A stretch of 64,000 nt of DNA, from positions 18,271 to 82,270 of the forward strand of contig JACKFF010000015.1 of assembly GCA_020632595.1 (NCBI GenBank). The letters run 5' to 3'. The position numbers and the translations under genes were made by a program. The notes below the pieces were generated by a model. The model searched no databases. It saw only the letters and a program-made list of their open reading frames with translations, and had not been told where the DNA came from. Numbering within the stretch: position 1 is the first letter of the stretch; each line of letters begins with the position of its first letter. The DNA comes from Nitrospiraceae bacterium. GTDB taxonomy: Bacteria; Nitrospirota; Nitrospiria; Nitrospirales; UBA8639. Below, piece after piece: positions 40,771-49,730 of this stretch.

Positions 40771-41931
40771 ATGATTCAACCGGTTGCTTCTCCCGCCCTC
40801 AACTCTATGGTTCCCTCAATGATCCATCACGTATGGCGGAAATGGACAAAGGTGATCGTGTTGCTGTTCTGTTGTCTTTTTGGATGGTTGGCCACCGCCA
40901 TCGCGGTCGAAGATTCCTACATAGCCGGCTATGCTGCCGCTGTGCTTCAACATGAGTTCAATGCAACCAATGCCTCCTTGATCGTCAAAGACGGTATTGT
41001 GACTGTCTATGCCGTTTCGCTCGGGACGCTGGACCGTACAAAGGTCCAGACCGCGCTGGAAAGCATTCCAGGTGTTAAGCGAGTGGAGGTCATAGAGGGC
41101 GATCCCGATTCCGTGACTCCCAAAACTCCTCCATCGGATGCGATCACGCAGGAAATTCCCAAGCCCGGGTCCAAATTTCTTCCCAATGGTCTTCTCTTCG
41201 ATCCGCTTCACGCCGATCCACGTTGGCCCCATTTCTCCGTGGCCTACCGTCATATTTCAGAAGGTTCCGAACCCTCAAAAACCGGCTCGGCAAATTTTGG
41301 AGAAACGTTCGCGATCTATCGGGATGCTGCGCCATTTGACGGACAATGGGAGATTGCATTCCAGGGCGGAGTCTTCAGCGTGTTTGATTTGGACGCGTCG
41401 TCCAAAGACCTCGTCAACGCCGATTACACTGCCGGGCTTCTTGCCAGCTACCGGACCGGTTCCCTTTCGGGCTTCATTCGCGTCCATCACCAAAGTTCAC
41501 ATCTTGGTGATGAATTCATTCTCAATAATCAGCCGAAGCGAATCAATTTGTCCTATGAAGAAATTGATGTGAAGTTGTCCTACGAAGTGGTTGACTGGTT
41601 CCGGGTGTATGGCGGCGGCGGGATTCTGGTGGATCGGGATCCCAATTCCTTAGGGCGCGGCACGAGCCAATTCGGGGCCGAATTCACCAGTCCCTGGACG
41701 TTGTTGAGCGGAAAGATTCGCCCGGTGGCCTATGGAGATTTTCAGGTCAACGAGAGAAGCAATTGGATCATCAACCGTTCGCTGATGGCAGGGCTGCAAT
41801 TCGAAAATGCCCGCATCGGCGATCGGAAAATTCAACTCTTAATGGAGTATTATAAGGGGGCTTCACCCAACGGCCAATTTTATTCTCAGCGAACCGAGTG
41901 GATCGGAATCGGCCTTCATCTGTATTACTGA
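40771..41931 (+). CDS. exported BON-domain plus DUF1207 outer-membrane protein
   Basis: A 386-residue protein. A signal segment (residues about 27-46, VIVLLFCCLFGWLATAIA) is followed by a BON-type module (about 47-115, YIAGYAAAVLQHEFNATNAS, SIPGVKRVEVIEGD) that may bind phospholipid. A longer beta-rich DUF1207 domain follows (about 145-386: SKFLPNGLLFDPLHADPRWP, FSVAYRHISE, QWEIAFQGGVFSVFD, IGIGLHLYY), ending in an aromatic residue as outer-membrane barrels do. The fusion of BON to DUF1207 is not one I know as standard. It probably sits in the outer membrane; function unknown. Confidence 0.82.
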   Translation: MIQPVASPALNSMVPSMIHHVWRKWTKVIVLLFCCLFGWLATAIAVEDSYIAGYAAAVLQHEFNATNASLIVKDGIVTVYAVSLGTLDRTKVQTALESIPGVKRVEVIEGDPDSVTPKTPPSDAITQEIPKPGSKFLPNGLLFDPLHADPRWPHFSVAYRHISEGSEPSKTGSANFGETFAIYRDAAPFDGQWEIAFQGGVFSVFDLDASSKDLVNADYTAGLLASYRTGSLSGFIRVHHQSSHLGDEFILNNQPKRINLSYEEIDVKLSYEVVDWFRVYGGGGILVDRDPNSLGRGTSQFGAEFTSPWTLLSGKIRPVAYGDFQVNERSNWIINRSLMAGLQFENARIGDRKIQLLMEYYKGASPNGQFYSQRTEWIGIGLHLYY

Positions 41932-42257
41932 CCCTAATTTCCACGAGGCATGGAAGTCATCGGAGAAGAAAAGTCCCTGTTGGCCTGATGAGGGAATTTC
42001 CCTCACGCCCGGTAACATGTGAGATTGGGTTCCTGGATTTTTTCTACACTTTCCAATTGAGGTCAACAAGTCAAGGAGTCCACGGCCGGTCATTTTTGGG
42101 CGGGACAGGCAAACGGGAAGGGGAGGGAAAAAATAATGTCGGGAACGACGTGAAAAATTGTATCGGCATGCGATCTCTTGCTACAGTTCTTCTAACGAGC
42201 CGGAAAGAGCGCTGCAGGGAATCACGATACGAAACGTTGATCAAGCACGATAAGTAA
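41932..42257 (+). other. promoter spacer before the pyruvate dehydrogenase operon
   Basis: About 330 bases. No gene, repeat or recognised regulatory site. It should hold the promoter of pdhABC. Confidence 0.4.
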
Positions 42258-43250
42258 ATGGCAAAGAATTCATTGCAACACCATTCGAACCAAAACGATT
42301 TTCTCGCACTGTACCGGGACATGCTCCTCATCCGACGCTTTGAGGAAAAATCGGCGGAGATGTATGCCTTAGCGAAAATCGCGGGTTTCCTCCATTTATA
42401 CATCGGTCAGGAAGCGGTCGCCGTGGGATGTATGCATGCGATTCGCCCGGATGATTATGTGATCACCTCCTATCGCGATCACGGACATTGCTTGGCCAGG
42501 GGGTCGGATCCCAAAAAAGTGATGGCTGAATTGTTCGGAAAAGCCACCGGCTTGTGCAAAGGCAAAGGTGGCTCAATGCATCTCATCGACGTGGAACGCA
42601 ATTTCATGGGCGGCTATGCCATTGTCGGAGGGCATTTACCGCTTGCGGTCGGATTGGCGTTTGCCTCACGGTATCGCAAGGAAGACCGGGTGGTTCTCTG
42701 CTTTTTTGGTGATGGAGCGGTTCCCAGCGGGCATACGCATGAAGCCTTCAATCTGGCTGCGTTATGGAAGTTACCTGTCATCTTTATTTGCGAAAACAAC
42801 CGGTACGGGATGGGTACGCCGGTTGAACGCGAGATGCTGCTGTATAAAGACATCGCCGAGCGGGCCAGAGCGCATGGTATTGAAGCGGAACAAGTGGACG
42901 GGATGGATGTGCTGGCGGTGAAGGAGGTGACTGCGCGAGTGGTGAAGAAGTTGCGAAAGGACCCGCAACCATACTTTATTGAGGCGTCAACCTATCGATT
43001 TATGGGCCATTCCATGTCCGATCCCGCGCACGGTCATTATCGAACGAAGGAAGAAGTTGGAGAAGCCCGCAAGCAGGATCCCTTGGTTTTTCTCAAGACC
43101 CGGATTCTTCAGGATGGCCTGGCGACGGAGGCCGACTTTAAGCAGATGGAAAAAGACGTGATTAAGACGGTGACTGAGTCTGTGAAGTTTGCCGATGAAA
43201 GCCCGTTCCCTGAGCCCGGCGCGCTCCATGAGGATGTCTTGGTCGAGTAA
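42258..43250 (+). CDS. pdhA: pyruvate dehydrogenase E1 component, alpha subunit
   Basis: A 330-residue thiamine-diphosphate enzyme subunit. With PdhB it decarboxylates pyruvate and passes the acetyl group to the lipoyl arm of E2. Motifs: FEEKSAEMYALAKIAGFLHL and GQEAVAVG (start of the alpha-chain fold), GCMHAIRPDDYVITSYRDHG, KGGSMHL, and the thiamine signature FFGDGAVPSGHTHEAF...NN (GDG to NN). The regulatory loop reads YRFMGHSMSDP. It is first of a three-gene operon; the gap to pdhB is 91 bases. The subunits could equally be called acetoin or branched-chain dehydrogenase; the pairing with an E2 of pyruvate type favours Pdh. Confidence 0.9.
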   Translation: MAKNSLQHHSNQNDFLALYRDMLLIRRFEEKSAEMYALAKIAGFLHLYIGQEAVAVGCMHAIRPDDYVITSYRDHGHCLARGSDPKKVMAELFGKATGLCKGKGGSMHLIDVERNFMGGYAIVGGHLPLAVGLAFASRYRKEDRVVLCFFGDGAVPSGHTHEAFNLAALWKLPVIFICENNRYGMGTPVEREMLLYKDIAERARAHGIEAEQVDGMDVLAVKEVTARVVKKLRKDPQPYFIEASTYRFMGHSMSDPAHGHYRTKEEVGEARKQDPLVFLKTRILQDGLATEADFKQMEKDVIKTVTESVKFADESPFPEPGALHEDVLVE

Positions 43251-43341
43251 AAAATGTGCTCTTACAAGACGGAAAGAGTAGGTTGGTACCGCCTTTATCA
43301 ATACAACACGATGATCAACCATTCTTAGATGATGCCGAACC

Positions 43342-44310
43342 ATGTTGATTTCTTATAGAGAAGCCTTGAATCAGGCGATGCGTGAGGAAATGCAACGGGA
43401 TCCTCGCGTCTTTTTAATCGGGGAAGAGGTCGGGTATTACCAGGGCGCCTTTAAAGTGAGCAAAGGCTTTGTGGAGGAATTCGGCGTTGAGCGGGTCTTA
43501 GATACGCCGATTACCGAAGCCGGATTCACCGGGTTGGCCATTGGCGCAGCGATGGCCGGATTGCGTCCCATTGTTGAATTGATGACCTTTAATTTCGGCA
43601 TTCTTGCCCTTGACCAAATCGTGAATAATGCGGCGAAAATTCGCTATATGTCCGGAGGGCAGTTATCAGCGCCCATGGTGATCCGCGGGCCGGGGAGTGC
43701 GGCCCATCAACTGGCCGCCCAGCATTCGCAGAGTCTTGAAGCCTGGTTCTGCCATGTCCCCGGATTGAAAGTGATTGCACCGGCAACGCCCTCTGATGCG
43801 AAAGGATTATTGAAGAGCGCCATTCGCGATGAAAACCCGGTTATTTTTATTGAAGCGCAACTTCTCTACGGCACGAAAGGCGAAGTGGCTGAGCAGGATT
43901 TCACCCTACCGATCGGCAAGGCCGCTGTGACGCGAACAGGAAGCGACGTGACCATTGTGGCCTATTCAAAGATGGCCTTACTGGCGCTTGAGGCTGCGGA
44001 AGCGTTATCAACGGAAGGCATCAATGCCGAAGTCATCGACCTGCGGACATTGAAACCCCTGGATACCGATACGCTCCTGGAATCTGTCAAGAAAACAGGG
44101 CGTGTCGTCATTGTGGAAGAGGGGTGGGAGTTTTGCGGGTTGGGCGCTCAAATTGCTGAGACCATCTATTCAAAAGGATTTGATTTATTAGATGGGCCTA
44201 TTGTCCGGGTCGCTGGTGAAGAAGTTCCCATGCCCTATGCACGGCCGCTTGAAGATCTGGCCATTCCGGATCAGGCTCGGGTCATATCGGCGGTCAAAGA
44301 GATCCTGTGA
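43342..44310 (+). CDS. pdhB: pyruvate dehydrogenase E1 component, beta subunit
   Basis: A 322-residue transketolase-fold subunit, with the pyrimidine-binding (REALNQAMREEMQRDPRVFL) and C-terminal domains of E1 beta. Motifs include VGYYQGAFKVSKGFVEEFG, DTPITEAGFTGLAIGAAMAG, LRPIVELMTFNF and PGLKVIAPATPSDAKGLLKS. It forms the alpha2-beta2 active site with PdhA. It lies between pdhA and pdhC, 91 bases from each, so all three are probably one transcript. Confidence 0.92.
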   Translation: MLISYREALNQAMREEMQRDPRVFLIGEEVGYYQGAFKVSKGFVEEFGVERVLDTPITEAGFTGLAIGAAMAGLRPIVELMTFNFGILALDQIVNNAAKIRYMSGGQLSAPMVIRGPGSAAHQLAAQHSQSLEAWFCHVPGLKVIAPATPSDAKGLLKSAIRDENPVIFIEAQLLYGTKGEVAEQDFTLPIGKAAVTRTGSDVTIVAYSKMALLALEAAEALSTEGINAEVIDLRTLKPLDTDTLLESVKKTGRVVIVEEGWEFCGLGAQIAETIYSKGFDLLDGPIVRVAGEEVPMPYARPLEDLAIPDQARVISAVKEIL

Positions 44311-44400
44311 CATGCCACCTATTTTTGTCATGACTGTTTCTCAAACATTCTTCGCCACAGAGTCTTGCAAAGGATTTTTCTGCCATAACAGGAGAGACCT

Positions 44401-45705
44401 ATGATTACGCGCGTCGTCATGCCCAAGCTCACGGACACAATGGAGGAAGGGGTGGTAGTGGCTTGGAAAAAGCATGAGGGGGATGCTGTCGAGTCGGGAG
44501 ACATTCTGGCGGAAATTGAAACGGACAAAGCCGTCCTTGATCTGGAATCCTTTGGGTCCGGCGTGCTGAAAAAAGTGTTGGTGCCCGAAGGGGAAACCGT
44601 GAAAGCCGGGAAGCTCATTGCCGTGATCGGCGAGCAGGACGATGACATTGAAGCCACGCTGACTGAGACTTCTGAGGACCAGGCTGCAGCACGTGAACCT
44701 CAAAAGGATTCTCCTCCTCCTTCACGAAAGGAAAAGCCCTCTTCTCCCTCCCCGGCACCATCCATCCCGGCCAAGGAAGAAAAGTCCGGCAGTGCGAAGA
44801 CAGAAGCCCAGGCAACAAAGGCAGAGACACGACCGGAGGCAAAGATCAAAGTGTCACCCCGAGCCAAGGCGCTGGCGAAAGAACAGGGAATTGATTTGTC
44901 CACAATCAAAGGAAGCGGCCCTGAAGGCCGGATCGTTGAAGCCGATATTCAGGGACAGATGGATACTGCCAAGGTTTCTGAGGGGCAAAACAAGGACATT
45001 CCTCTGAGCCAAATGCGCAAGGCGATTGCTCGGGTGACCACGTCAAGCAAGGCCCCTGTCCCGCATTTTTATCTCACCACCGAAGTGGCCATGGATCAGG
45101 CCGAGCGGCTTCGGAAGCAGATGGAGGAAGCGAATACCTCCCCCTTGAGTTTAACGGTCCTGTTCGTTCGTGCGGCCGCCCTGGCTTTGGCCCGTCATCC
45201 TGAAATCAATGTGTCCTTCTTGGGGGAAACCATACGGCGGCATGCCACGATTGATATCGGGATCGCGGTGGCCTTGGAGGAGGGACTCATTACTCCTGTG
45301 ATACGGGATTGCGCCGGAAAAAATATTCTGCAAGTTGCTGAAGAGATCCGTGATCTGTTTGTCCGGGCCAAAGGCCAACAGCTCACTCCGGAAGAATATG
45401 CCGGGGCCACGTTCTCTATTTCGAATCTTGGGATGTATGAAGTGGATAATTTTATTGCGGTCTTGATGCCCCCACAAGCGGCTTCTTTGGCCATAGGCGC
45501 GGTGAATGTTGTCCCAGTGGCACGAGGGCGGGCCATAAAGTTGTCCCGCCGAATGAAAGTCACGCTGTCCTGCGATCATCGAGCACTTGATGGTGCCCAA
45601 GGGGCACGGTTTCTTCAGTCATTTAAACGAGCGCTGGAAAAGCCGTTGGAACTTTTTCTGCCGGTGAAAACGCCATCAACACATCATAAGCAAGCCGGCC
45701 AATAA
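44401..45705 (+). CDS. pdhC: dihydrolipoamide acetyltransferase (E2)
   Basis: A 434-residue core subunit. Lipoyl domain at residues 1-80 (MPKLTDTMEEGVVVAWKKHE) with the lipoylated Lys43 in ETDKAVLD. A flexible linker rich in Pro, Ser, Lys and Glu follows (about 90-140), then a peripheral-subunit-binding domain (about 150-180, SPRAKALAKEQGIDLSTIKG). The catalytic acetyltransferase domain runs from about 200 to the end, with His393 and Asp397 in DHRALDG. AGGAGAG precedes the ATG. The E3 (lipoamide dehydrogenase) is not in this window and must be supplied from elsewhere. Confidence 0.94.
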   Translation: MITRVVMPKLTDTMEEGVVVAWKKHEGDAVESGDILAEIETDKAVLDLESFGSGVLKKVLVPEGETVKAGKLIAVIGEQDDDIEATLTETSEDQAAAREPQKDSPPPSRKEKPSSPSPAPSIPAKEEKSGSAKTEAQATKAETRPEAKIKVSPRAKALAKEQGIDLSTIKGSGPEGRIVEADIQGQMDTAKVSEGQNKDIPLSQMRKAIARVTTSSKAPVPHFYLTTEVAMDQAERLRKQMEEANTSPLSLTVLFVRAAALALARHPEINVSFLGETIRRHATIDIGIAVALEEGLITPVIRDCAGKNILQVAEEIRDLFVRAKGQQLTPEEYAGATFSISNLGMYEVDNFIAVLMPPQAASLAIGAVNVVPVARGRAIKLSRRMKVTLSCDHRALDGAQGARFLQSFKRALEKPLELFLPVKTPSTHHKQAGQ

Positions 45706-45915
45706 TTCGTTGTGTGCGGGTATTCGGAGGTTTTAACGAAGAAGCCATTGACTGCCGCACGTCCATAAGCCGGGAGTTCTGTGCTGCTGAAATTCCTCCA
45801 TTCACTCTCTCTATCTTTTTCCTGCCCGACTCAGGCCTTGTCTTACCTCGTCCTCGATGCTGACTTGAGGGTCAGTGAAACCGGACACACCATAGAAAGA
45901 CCCGATTAATCGCAC

Positions 45916-46605
45916 ATGGCATGGATGAAAACAACAGGACTCCTTGGGATGATTGTTTTTCTAGTAGTGGTGGGCGGACCGGATTTTGCCATGCCTGAAG
46001 AGTCAAGCCGAAAGCTGGATGAGGCGTTGCTTCACGCCGCGGAACGAAATGATGCAGCCATGATCCGGCAATTGTTGAAACAAGGAGCAAGCATTCAGGC
46101 TCAAGATGGAAGGGGGCAAACGGCGTTACTCTTGGCCGTTGATCGGAATCATGTTGAAAGCGCCAAGTTGTTGATTGAGGCGGGAGCGGATGTGAATGCG
46201 CAGGATCGTCAACTGGACAGTCCCTTGCTCTTGGCCGGAGCGAGAGGATACCTCGAAATTCTACAGCTGATCTTAGCGGCCCATCCCGATTTTACAATTT
46301 ATAACCGGTTCGGAGGGACGGCCTTGATTCCGGCATGTGAACGAGGGCATGTGGAAACGGTGAGGGCCCTATTGCAGACCGATGTGGATATCAATCATGT
46401 GAATCGATTGGGTTGGACCGCGTTGTTGGAGGCCATTATTCTGAGTGACGGGGGTCCCAGACATCAGGAGATTGTAGGAATGCTTATGAAGGGGGGAGCC
46501 GATATCAATCTGCCGGATGGGGATGGCATCACCCCGCTGCAACATGCTCGCAACAAGGGATTTACACCTATCGTTCAGATGCTGGAATCTGCAGGAGCCC
46601 GATAA
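45916..46605 (+). CDS. exported ankyrin-repeat protein
   Basis: A 229-residue protein with a signal peptide (MAWMKTTGLLGMIVFLVVVG...FA). Five or so ankyrin repeats follow from about residue 37: DEALLHAAERNDAAMIRQLL, GRGQTALLLAVDRNHVESAK, DSPLLLAGARGYLEILQLIL, GGTALIPACERGHVETVRAL and GDGITPLQHARNKGFTPIVQ. The repeats form a protein-binding stack, here in the periplasm. The target is unknown. In other bacteria, exported ankyrin proteins of this kind occur near catalase or other oxidant-stress genes (family knowledge), which agrees with the neighbourhood. Confidence 0.88.
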   Translation: MAWMKTTGLLGMIVFLVVVGGPDFAMPEESSRKLDEALLHAAERNDAAMIRQLLKQGASIQAQDGRGQTALLLAVDRNHVESAKLLIEAGADVNAQDRQLDSPLLLAGARGYLEILQLILAAHPDFTIYNRFGGTALIPACERGHVETVRALLQTDVDINHVNRLGWTALLEAIILSDGGPRHQEIVGMLMKGGADINLPDGDGITPLQHARNKGFTPIVQMLESAGAR

Positions 46606-46708
46606 TAAGACCGCAAGATGGAGGCGAGATTGACAACCGTCGCGCCCAGCCGGACAATCCCCAGCACGTCAGCACACGGATCATCTCACGTTATCAAAGG
46701 AGGGTTTC

Positions 46709-47260
46709 ATGATCGGAAAATGTCTTATGAATGGCATTGTTGGACATGCGAAATTGGCATCCGGAATGGCCATGATATGCCTGGGAGGGCTGTTCGCAAC
46801 GGGCGTGTCGGGGGCTGAGCTGCCGCGTGAGGCGGTGCTGCCACTCTCATTGGCCACGAAGGCCGCAACTGTGGCGGTCGAACAATGCACAAAAGATGGA
46901 TATCGAGTGAGTGCGGCAGTCGTCGATCGGGCCGGAGTGGTGAGAGCGTTATTACGGGAGGATGGTGCCGGTCCCCATACGGTGGATAGCAGCCGCAAAA
47001 AGGCCTATACCTCGGCCAGTGTGAAAAGACCCACGGCTGAATTGGGCGAGTTGATTGCCAAGATGCCGGCGGTTCAGGCGTTGCGGGATATGAACGAGAA
47101 TATCCTTATGCTTGGTGGCGGGCTTCCCATTGAATTCGGTGGAGAGGTGGTCGGTGGTATCGGGGTTGGTGGAGCGCCAGGTGGACATTTGGATGCCGCA
47201 TGTGCGCAGGCAGGGTTGGAGAGTATCGGTGCCGCGTCCAAAGTCCAAACAGATAAATAA
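46709..47260 (+). CDS. exported GlcG/HbpS-like haem-binding-type protein
   Basis: A 183-residue protein with an N-terminal hydrophobic segment (about residues 15-36, likely signal peptide). The GlcG/HbpS fold is recognisable from LSLATKAATVAVEQCTKDGY, SAAVVDRAGVVRALLREDG, RKKAYTSASVKRPTAELGEL and GGLPIEFGGEVVGGIGVGGAPGGHLD. HbpS members bind haem or corrinoids and link to redox stress sensing; whether this one binds haem is not shown by the sequence. AAGGAGGG lies 4-5 bases before the ATG. Hairpin follows at 47287. Confidence 0.85.
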   Translation: MIGKCLMNGIVGHAKLASGMAMICLGGLFATGVSGAELPREAVLPLSLATKAATVAVEQCTKDGYRVSAAVVDRAGVVRALLREDGAGPHTVDSSRKKAYTSASVKRPTAELGELIAKMPAVQALRDMNENILMLGGGLPIEFGGEVVGGIGVGGAPGGHLDAACAQAGLESIGAASKVQTDK

Positions 47261-47286
47261 GAAGAGGTTTCCGTCTGTTTATATGA

Positions 47287-47317
47287 ACGCAGATTCTCCG
47301 CCTTGGAGAATCTGCGT
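47287..47317 (+). terminator. strong hairpin after the GlcG-like gene
   Basis: Perfect 13-bp stem ACGCAGATTCTCC / GGAGAATCTGCGT with a 5-base loop. Only a weak T-rich stretch follows, so it could be a terminator with poor tail or a transcript-stabilising hairpin. Confidence 0.65.
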
Positions 47318-47419
47318 GGCCTATTATCAGCCGAGACGTACATGTTGTAATGTTCTTCCCGTCTTTTATTGTGCCGGGCCTATCCCAATCCGTTTCGAAC
47401 ATTCCCTCAACCTGGCGGA

Positions 47420-47450
47420 ATATCGTCATTGAGTCGATATTTCGGCAATG
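47420..47450 (+). promoter_or_regulatory. candidate enhancer site (UAS) upstream of the first VOC gene
   Basis: ATATCGTCATTG directly followed by AGTCGATAT and TTCGGCAATG, giving the inverted pair ATATCG...CGATAT. The segment GAGTCGATATTTCGGCAATG starts at 47431, 114 bases before the -24 GG of the promoter at 47545. A closely related site, GAGTCGATATATCGTCATTG at 53371, lies exactly 114 bases before the -24 GG upstream of doxX, and ATATCGTCATTG occurs identically in both. Identical spacing and sequence point to one activator binding both. Confidence 0.7.
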
Positions 47451-47543
47451 ATTTTTTCATTCCTTTCTCAACCCATAACTCCTCTCGAAGCAATTTGGCT
47501 TATTAAATCTTGGTTTGCATTCGAGTGGCGTCTGTCAAGAAAT

Positions 47544-47559
47544 TGGAACAATCATTGCG
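47544..47559 (+). promoter_or_regulatory. sigma-54 promoter of the first VOC gene
   Basis: TGGAAC-AATCA-TTGCG: -24 GG at 47545-47546 and -12 GC at 47557-47558, with the canonical 10-base gap. It matches the promoter upstream of doxX (TGGAAC-GGCTC-TTGCC) in every consensus position. The predicted transcript start is about 47570, 85 bases before the gene. Confidence 0.75.
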
Positions 47560-47655
47560 TGAGTAAAGTAAATAAGGAGAAGGGAAAACGCTTGAAAGGC
47601 ATGTGAAGCATGGAAGACTCGTTGAGGTCTTCTAAAGAAGAAGGAGTAATTTCTT

Positions 47656-48102
47656 ATGAAAGCCCAATATTTAGGACATGTGGTGTTTTACGTCAAAAAT
47701 CTCGAACAGTCTTTGATATTCTATCGTGATGTGGTGGGGTTTCAGGAAGTCGGAAAAATTTTCGGAGGGAAAGCGGCGGCCCTCACATCCGGCCGGACTC
47801 ATCATGAACTGCTGTTAATTGAAGTCGGCGATGTTCCAGGACCGCCCTCAGGAAGAAGGCGTGGCCTTTATCATATTGGTATTAAGGTTGGAGAGAGTCT
47901 TGATGACCTTCGTGCGGCCAAGCAGGATCTTGATCGGGCCGGTATCACCATTGGAGGTATGAGTGACCATACCGTAAGTCAAAGTCTCTATCTTCATGAT
48001 CCCGATGGGAACGAGGTAGAACTCTATGTGGATGCGCCGGAGGTAGATTGGAAGCACGATCCGACATTGGTGCTGGCACCGATCAAACCCCTGACGTTGT
48101 AA
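47656..48102 (+). CDS. VOC-family (glyoxalase/dioxygenase fold) protein
   Basis: A 148-residue single-chain VOC protein with two beta-alpha-beta-beta-beta modules. The metal-ligand pattern is kept: His8 in YLGHVVFYV, His in LYHIGIKV, and Glu in NEVELYVD. The first module reads FYRDVVGFQEVGKIFGGKAA. This pattern suggests a metal-dependent enzyme such as a glyoxalase or extradiol dioxygenase-like protein; the substrate is unknown. It is preceded by a sigma-54 promoter with enhancer-like site. It is one of three VOC proteins in 5 kb, with a methyltransferase and a sigma-54 activator. Confidence 0.85.
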   Translation: MKAQYLGHVVFYVKNLEQSLIFYRDVVGFQEVGKIFGGKAAALTSGRTHHELLLIEVGDVPGPPSGRRRGLYHIGIKVGESLDDLRAAKQDLDRAGITIGGMSDHTVSQSLYLHDPDGNEVELYVDAPEVDWKHDPTLVLAPIKPLTL

Positions 48103-48526
48103 TCTTCCCGGTTGTGGTTCGTCGTCGTACGGATGGGCGCACACTGCCCTGAGATACAGGGCTGTTCGAGGGACCGTGGCAATTCCCACGCATTTATTAT
48201 AGGAGAGCTCTTAAGAAAATCGTGTGGATTGTTTGAGCAACAGGAATTCCCGAGATCCCCCCTCCTTTGTAAGGCTTTGTTACGAAGAGGAACAAAGACA
48301 AGGGGAGGTAGAAAGGCTAGATGTTAATTTGTCGCAAGGGCTGTTGGTCCACTGATATGGGCACATGGCTGAATTTCTACCCCACCTAGCCTCCCATTAC
48401 AAAGGGGAGGAATGTGTAGACACGTAAACGCCTGTAAACATGATCTCAAGCGTTGTCAGATATGTTGAATAACACTAAACCAGGAAGACCCTTATAAGAA
48501 GATAGTTTCAAAGATAGGAGCATAGC
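48103..48526 (+). other. spacer with a repeat before the methyltransferase
   Basis: About 420 bases. It contains a repeat with inverted arms (48255-48411, listed separately). No gene or sigma-54 promoter recognised. ATAGGAG lies 7 bases before the methyltransferase start. Confidence 0.5.
48255..48411. repeat. CTCCTTTGTAAGG inverted repeat, copy 1
   Basis: Arms CCCCCCTCCTTTGTAAGG...AGGGGAGGTAG and CTACCCCACCTAGCCTCC followed by ATTACAAAGGGGAGG, about 80 bases apart. They form a partly complementary pair. A second copy of the same layout (49600-49730) lies on the other side of the methyltransferase gene, and a partial one is at 33529-33568. Confidence 0.75.
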
Positions 48527-49549
48527 ATGGCAACAACCAAACCTACTGAAGGACCTTCACCGGCATTGTTTTTTCAAACCGTCAATGGACATATGCGAAC
48601 GGCAGCTCTGAAATCCGCCATTGAACTGGAACTGTTTTCGGCCATCGCGGAAGGCCATCGCACCCCAAAGGCCTTAGCTACACGATGTGGAGGTGCTGAA
48701 CGAGGGCTGAGAATGTTGGGAGATTATCTGACCGTGGGAGGTTTTCTGACCAAACAGGGGGAAGAATATCAGCTGACTCCTGATTCGGAGTTATTTTTAA
48801 CGAAGACGTCGGCTGCGTATTTAGGGCCGACGCTGAACTTTATGTTGTCATCTCCTCTGGTGGAAGGATTTAAACAGCTCACTGGTGCCGTTCGAAAAGG
48901 GGGAACCGTGGTCGGGGAGAAAGGAACTTTGGCACCGGAACATCCGGATTGGGTGACGTTTGCGCGCTCTATGGTTCCGTTAATGAAAGGTCCGGCTGAA
49001 TGGATTGCCAAGTGGGTGAAGCAGGAAGCCCCGGGTACCCGGAAGGTGTTGGATGTGGCAGCCGGTCATGGGGTGTTCGGCATCGAAATCGCCCGCACAA
49101 TCTTGGAGGCGGACATTACGGCTCAGGACTGGCCGAATGTGTTGACGGTAGCCAGAGAGAATGCGCAGGCAGCCGGGATCACCAAACGATTTCATGAATT
49201 GCCGGGGAGTGCCTTTGAGGTGGAATTCGAAAAAGACTATGATGTGATCCTTCTCACGAATTTTCTGCATCACTTCGATGTCCCCACCTGTGACGCCTTT
49301 TTGAGGAAGGTGTATAGCTCACTCAAGCCGGGAGGGTCTGTGATCACGCTGGAATTTATTCCCAATGAAGATCGCATTTCTCCGGCGCCGATGGCGGAGT
49401 TCTGCTTGATTATGTTGGCTACTACGCCGGCCGGGGATGCCTATGTCTTCAGTGAATATGATCGCATGTTCCGTCATGCCGGATTTGGTGAGAGCATCAT
49501 GGAGGATATCCCTGCATCCAATGAACGGGTTATCATCACCAAAAAATAG
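48527..49549 (+). CDS. SAM-dependent methyltransferase (O-methyltransferase family 2-like)
   Basis: A 340-residue enzyme. An N-terminal winged-helix dimerisation domain comes first (RTAALKSAIELELFSAIAEG...TPKALATRCGGAERGLRML...GFLTK). A Rossmann methyltransferase domain from about residue 165 carries the SAM motif VLDVAAGHGVFGIEIARTI and DYDVILLTNFLHHFD. Enzymes of this shape methylate small hydroxylated compounds, quinone precursors or antibiotics; the substrate is not predictable. ATAGGAG lies 7 bases before the ATG. Same strand and direction as the VOC genes around it, but flanked on both sides by the CTCCTTTGTAAGG repeats. Confidence 0.88.
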   Translation: MATTKPTEGPSPALFFQTVNGHMRTAALKSAIELELFSAIAEGHRTPKALATRCGGAERGLRMLGDYLTVGGFLTKQGEEYQLTPDSELFLTKTSAAYLGPTLNFMLSSPLVEGFKQLTGAVRKGGTVVGEKGTLAPEHPDWVTFARSMVPLMKGPAEWIAKWVKQEAPGTRKVLDVAAGHGVFGIEIARTILEADITAQDWPNVLTVARENAQAAGITKRFHELPGSAFEVEFEKDYDVILLTNFLHHFDVPTCDAFLRKVYSSLKPGGSVITLEFIPNEDRISPAPMAEFCLIMLATTPAGDAYVFSEYDRMFRHAGFGESIMEDIPASNERVIITKK

Positions 49550-49599
49550 GGGGTCTTCCGACATTTGCATGGGGAAAAAGTAAGGGGTGAACGTTAGAG

Positions 49600-49730
49600 A
49601 GTCCCCCTCCTTTGTAAGGAGGAGCAAAGGGGAGGTAGCCTCTGCGGGGCCTTCAATGATTGCCCGGGGATGTTTTACTGATAGGCATCGGAATCTACCT
49701 CACCTACCCTCTCCTTACAAAGGAGAGGAA
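49600..49730. repeat. CTCCTTTGTAAGG inverted repeat, copy 2
   Basis: AGTCCCCCTCCTTTGTAAGG and AGGAGCAAAGGGGAGGTAG, then AATCTACCTCACCTACCCTC and TCCTTACAAAGGAGAGGAA. Same arrangement as copy 1, in the spacer after the methyltransferase and before the second VOC gene. Confidence 0.75.

Larger units (their letters stand above)
47318..47655 (+). other. regulatory spacer before the first VOC gene
   Basis: About 340 bases, without a gene. It holds an upstream palindromic site (47420-47450) and a sigma-54 promoter (47544-47559), both listed separately. AAGGAG lies 9-10 bases before the VOC start at 47656. Confidence 0.7.

Noticed and set aside
42258..45705. Acetoin dehydrogenase operon instead of pyruvate dehydrogenase
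   Set aside because: No acetoin regulator, E3 or acoin-type genes are adjacent. The E1-E2 set fits either, and pyruvate dehydrogenase is the simpler reading.
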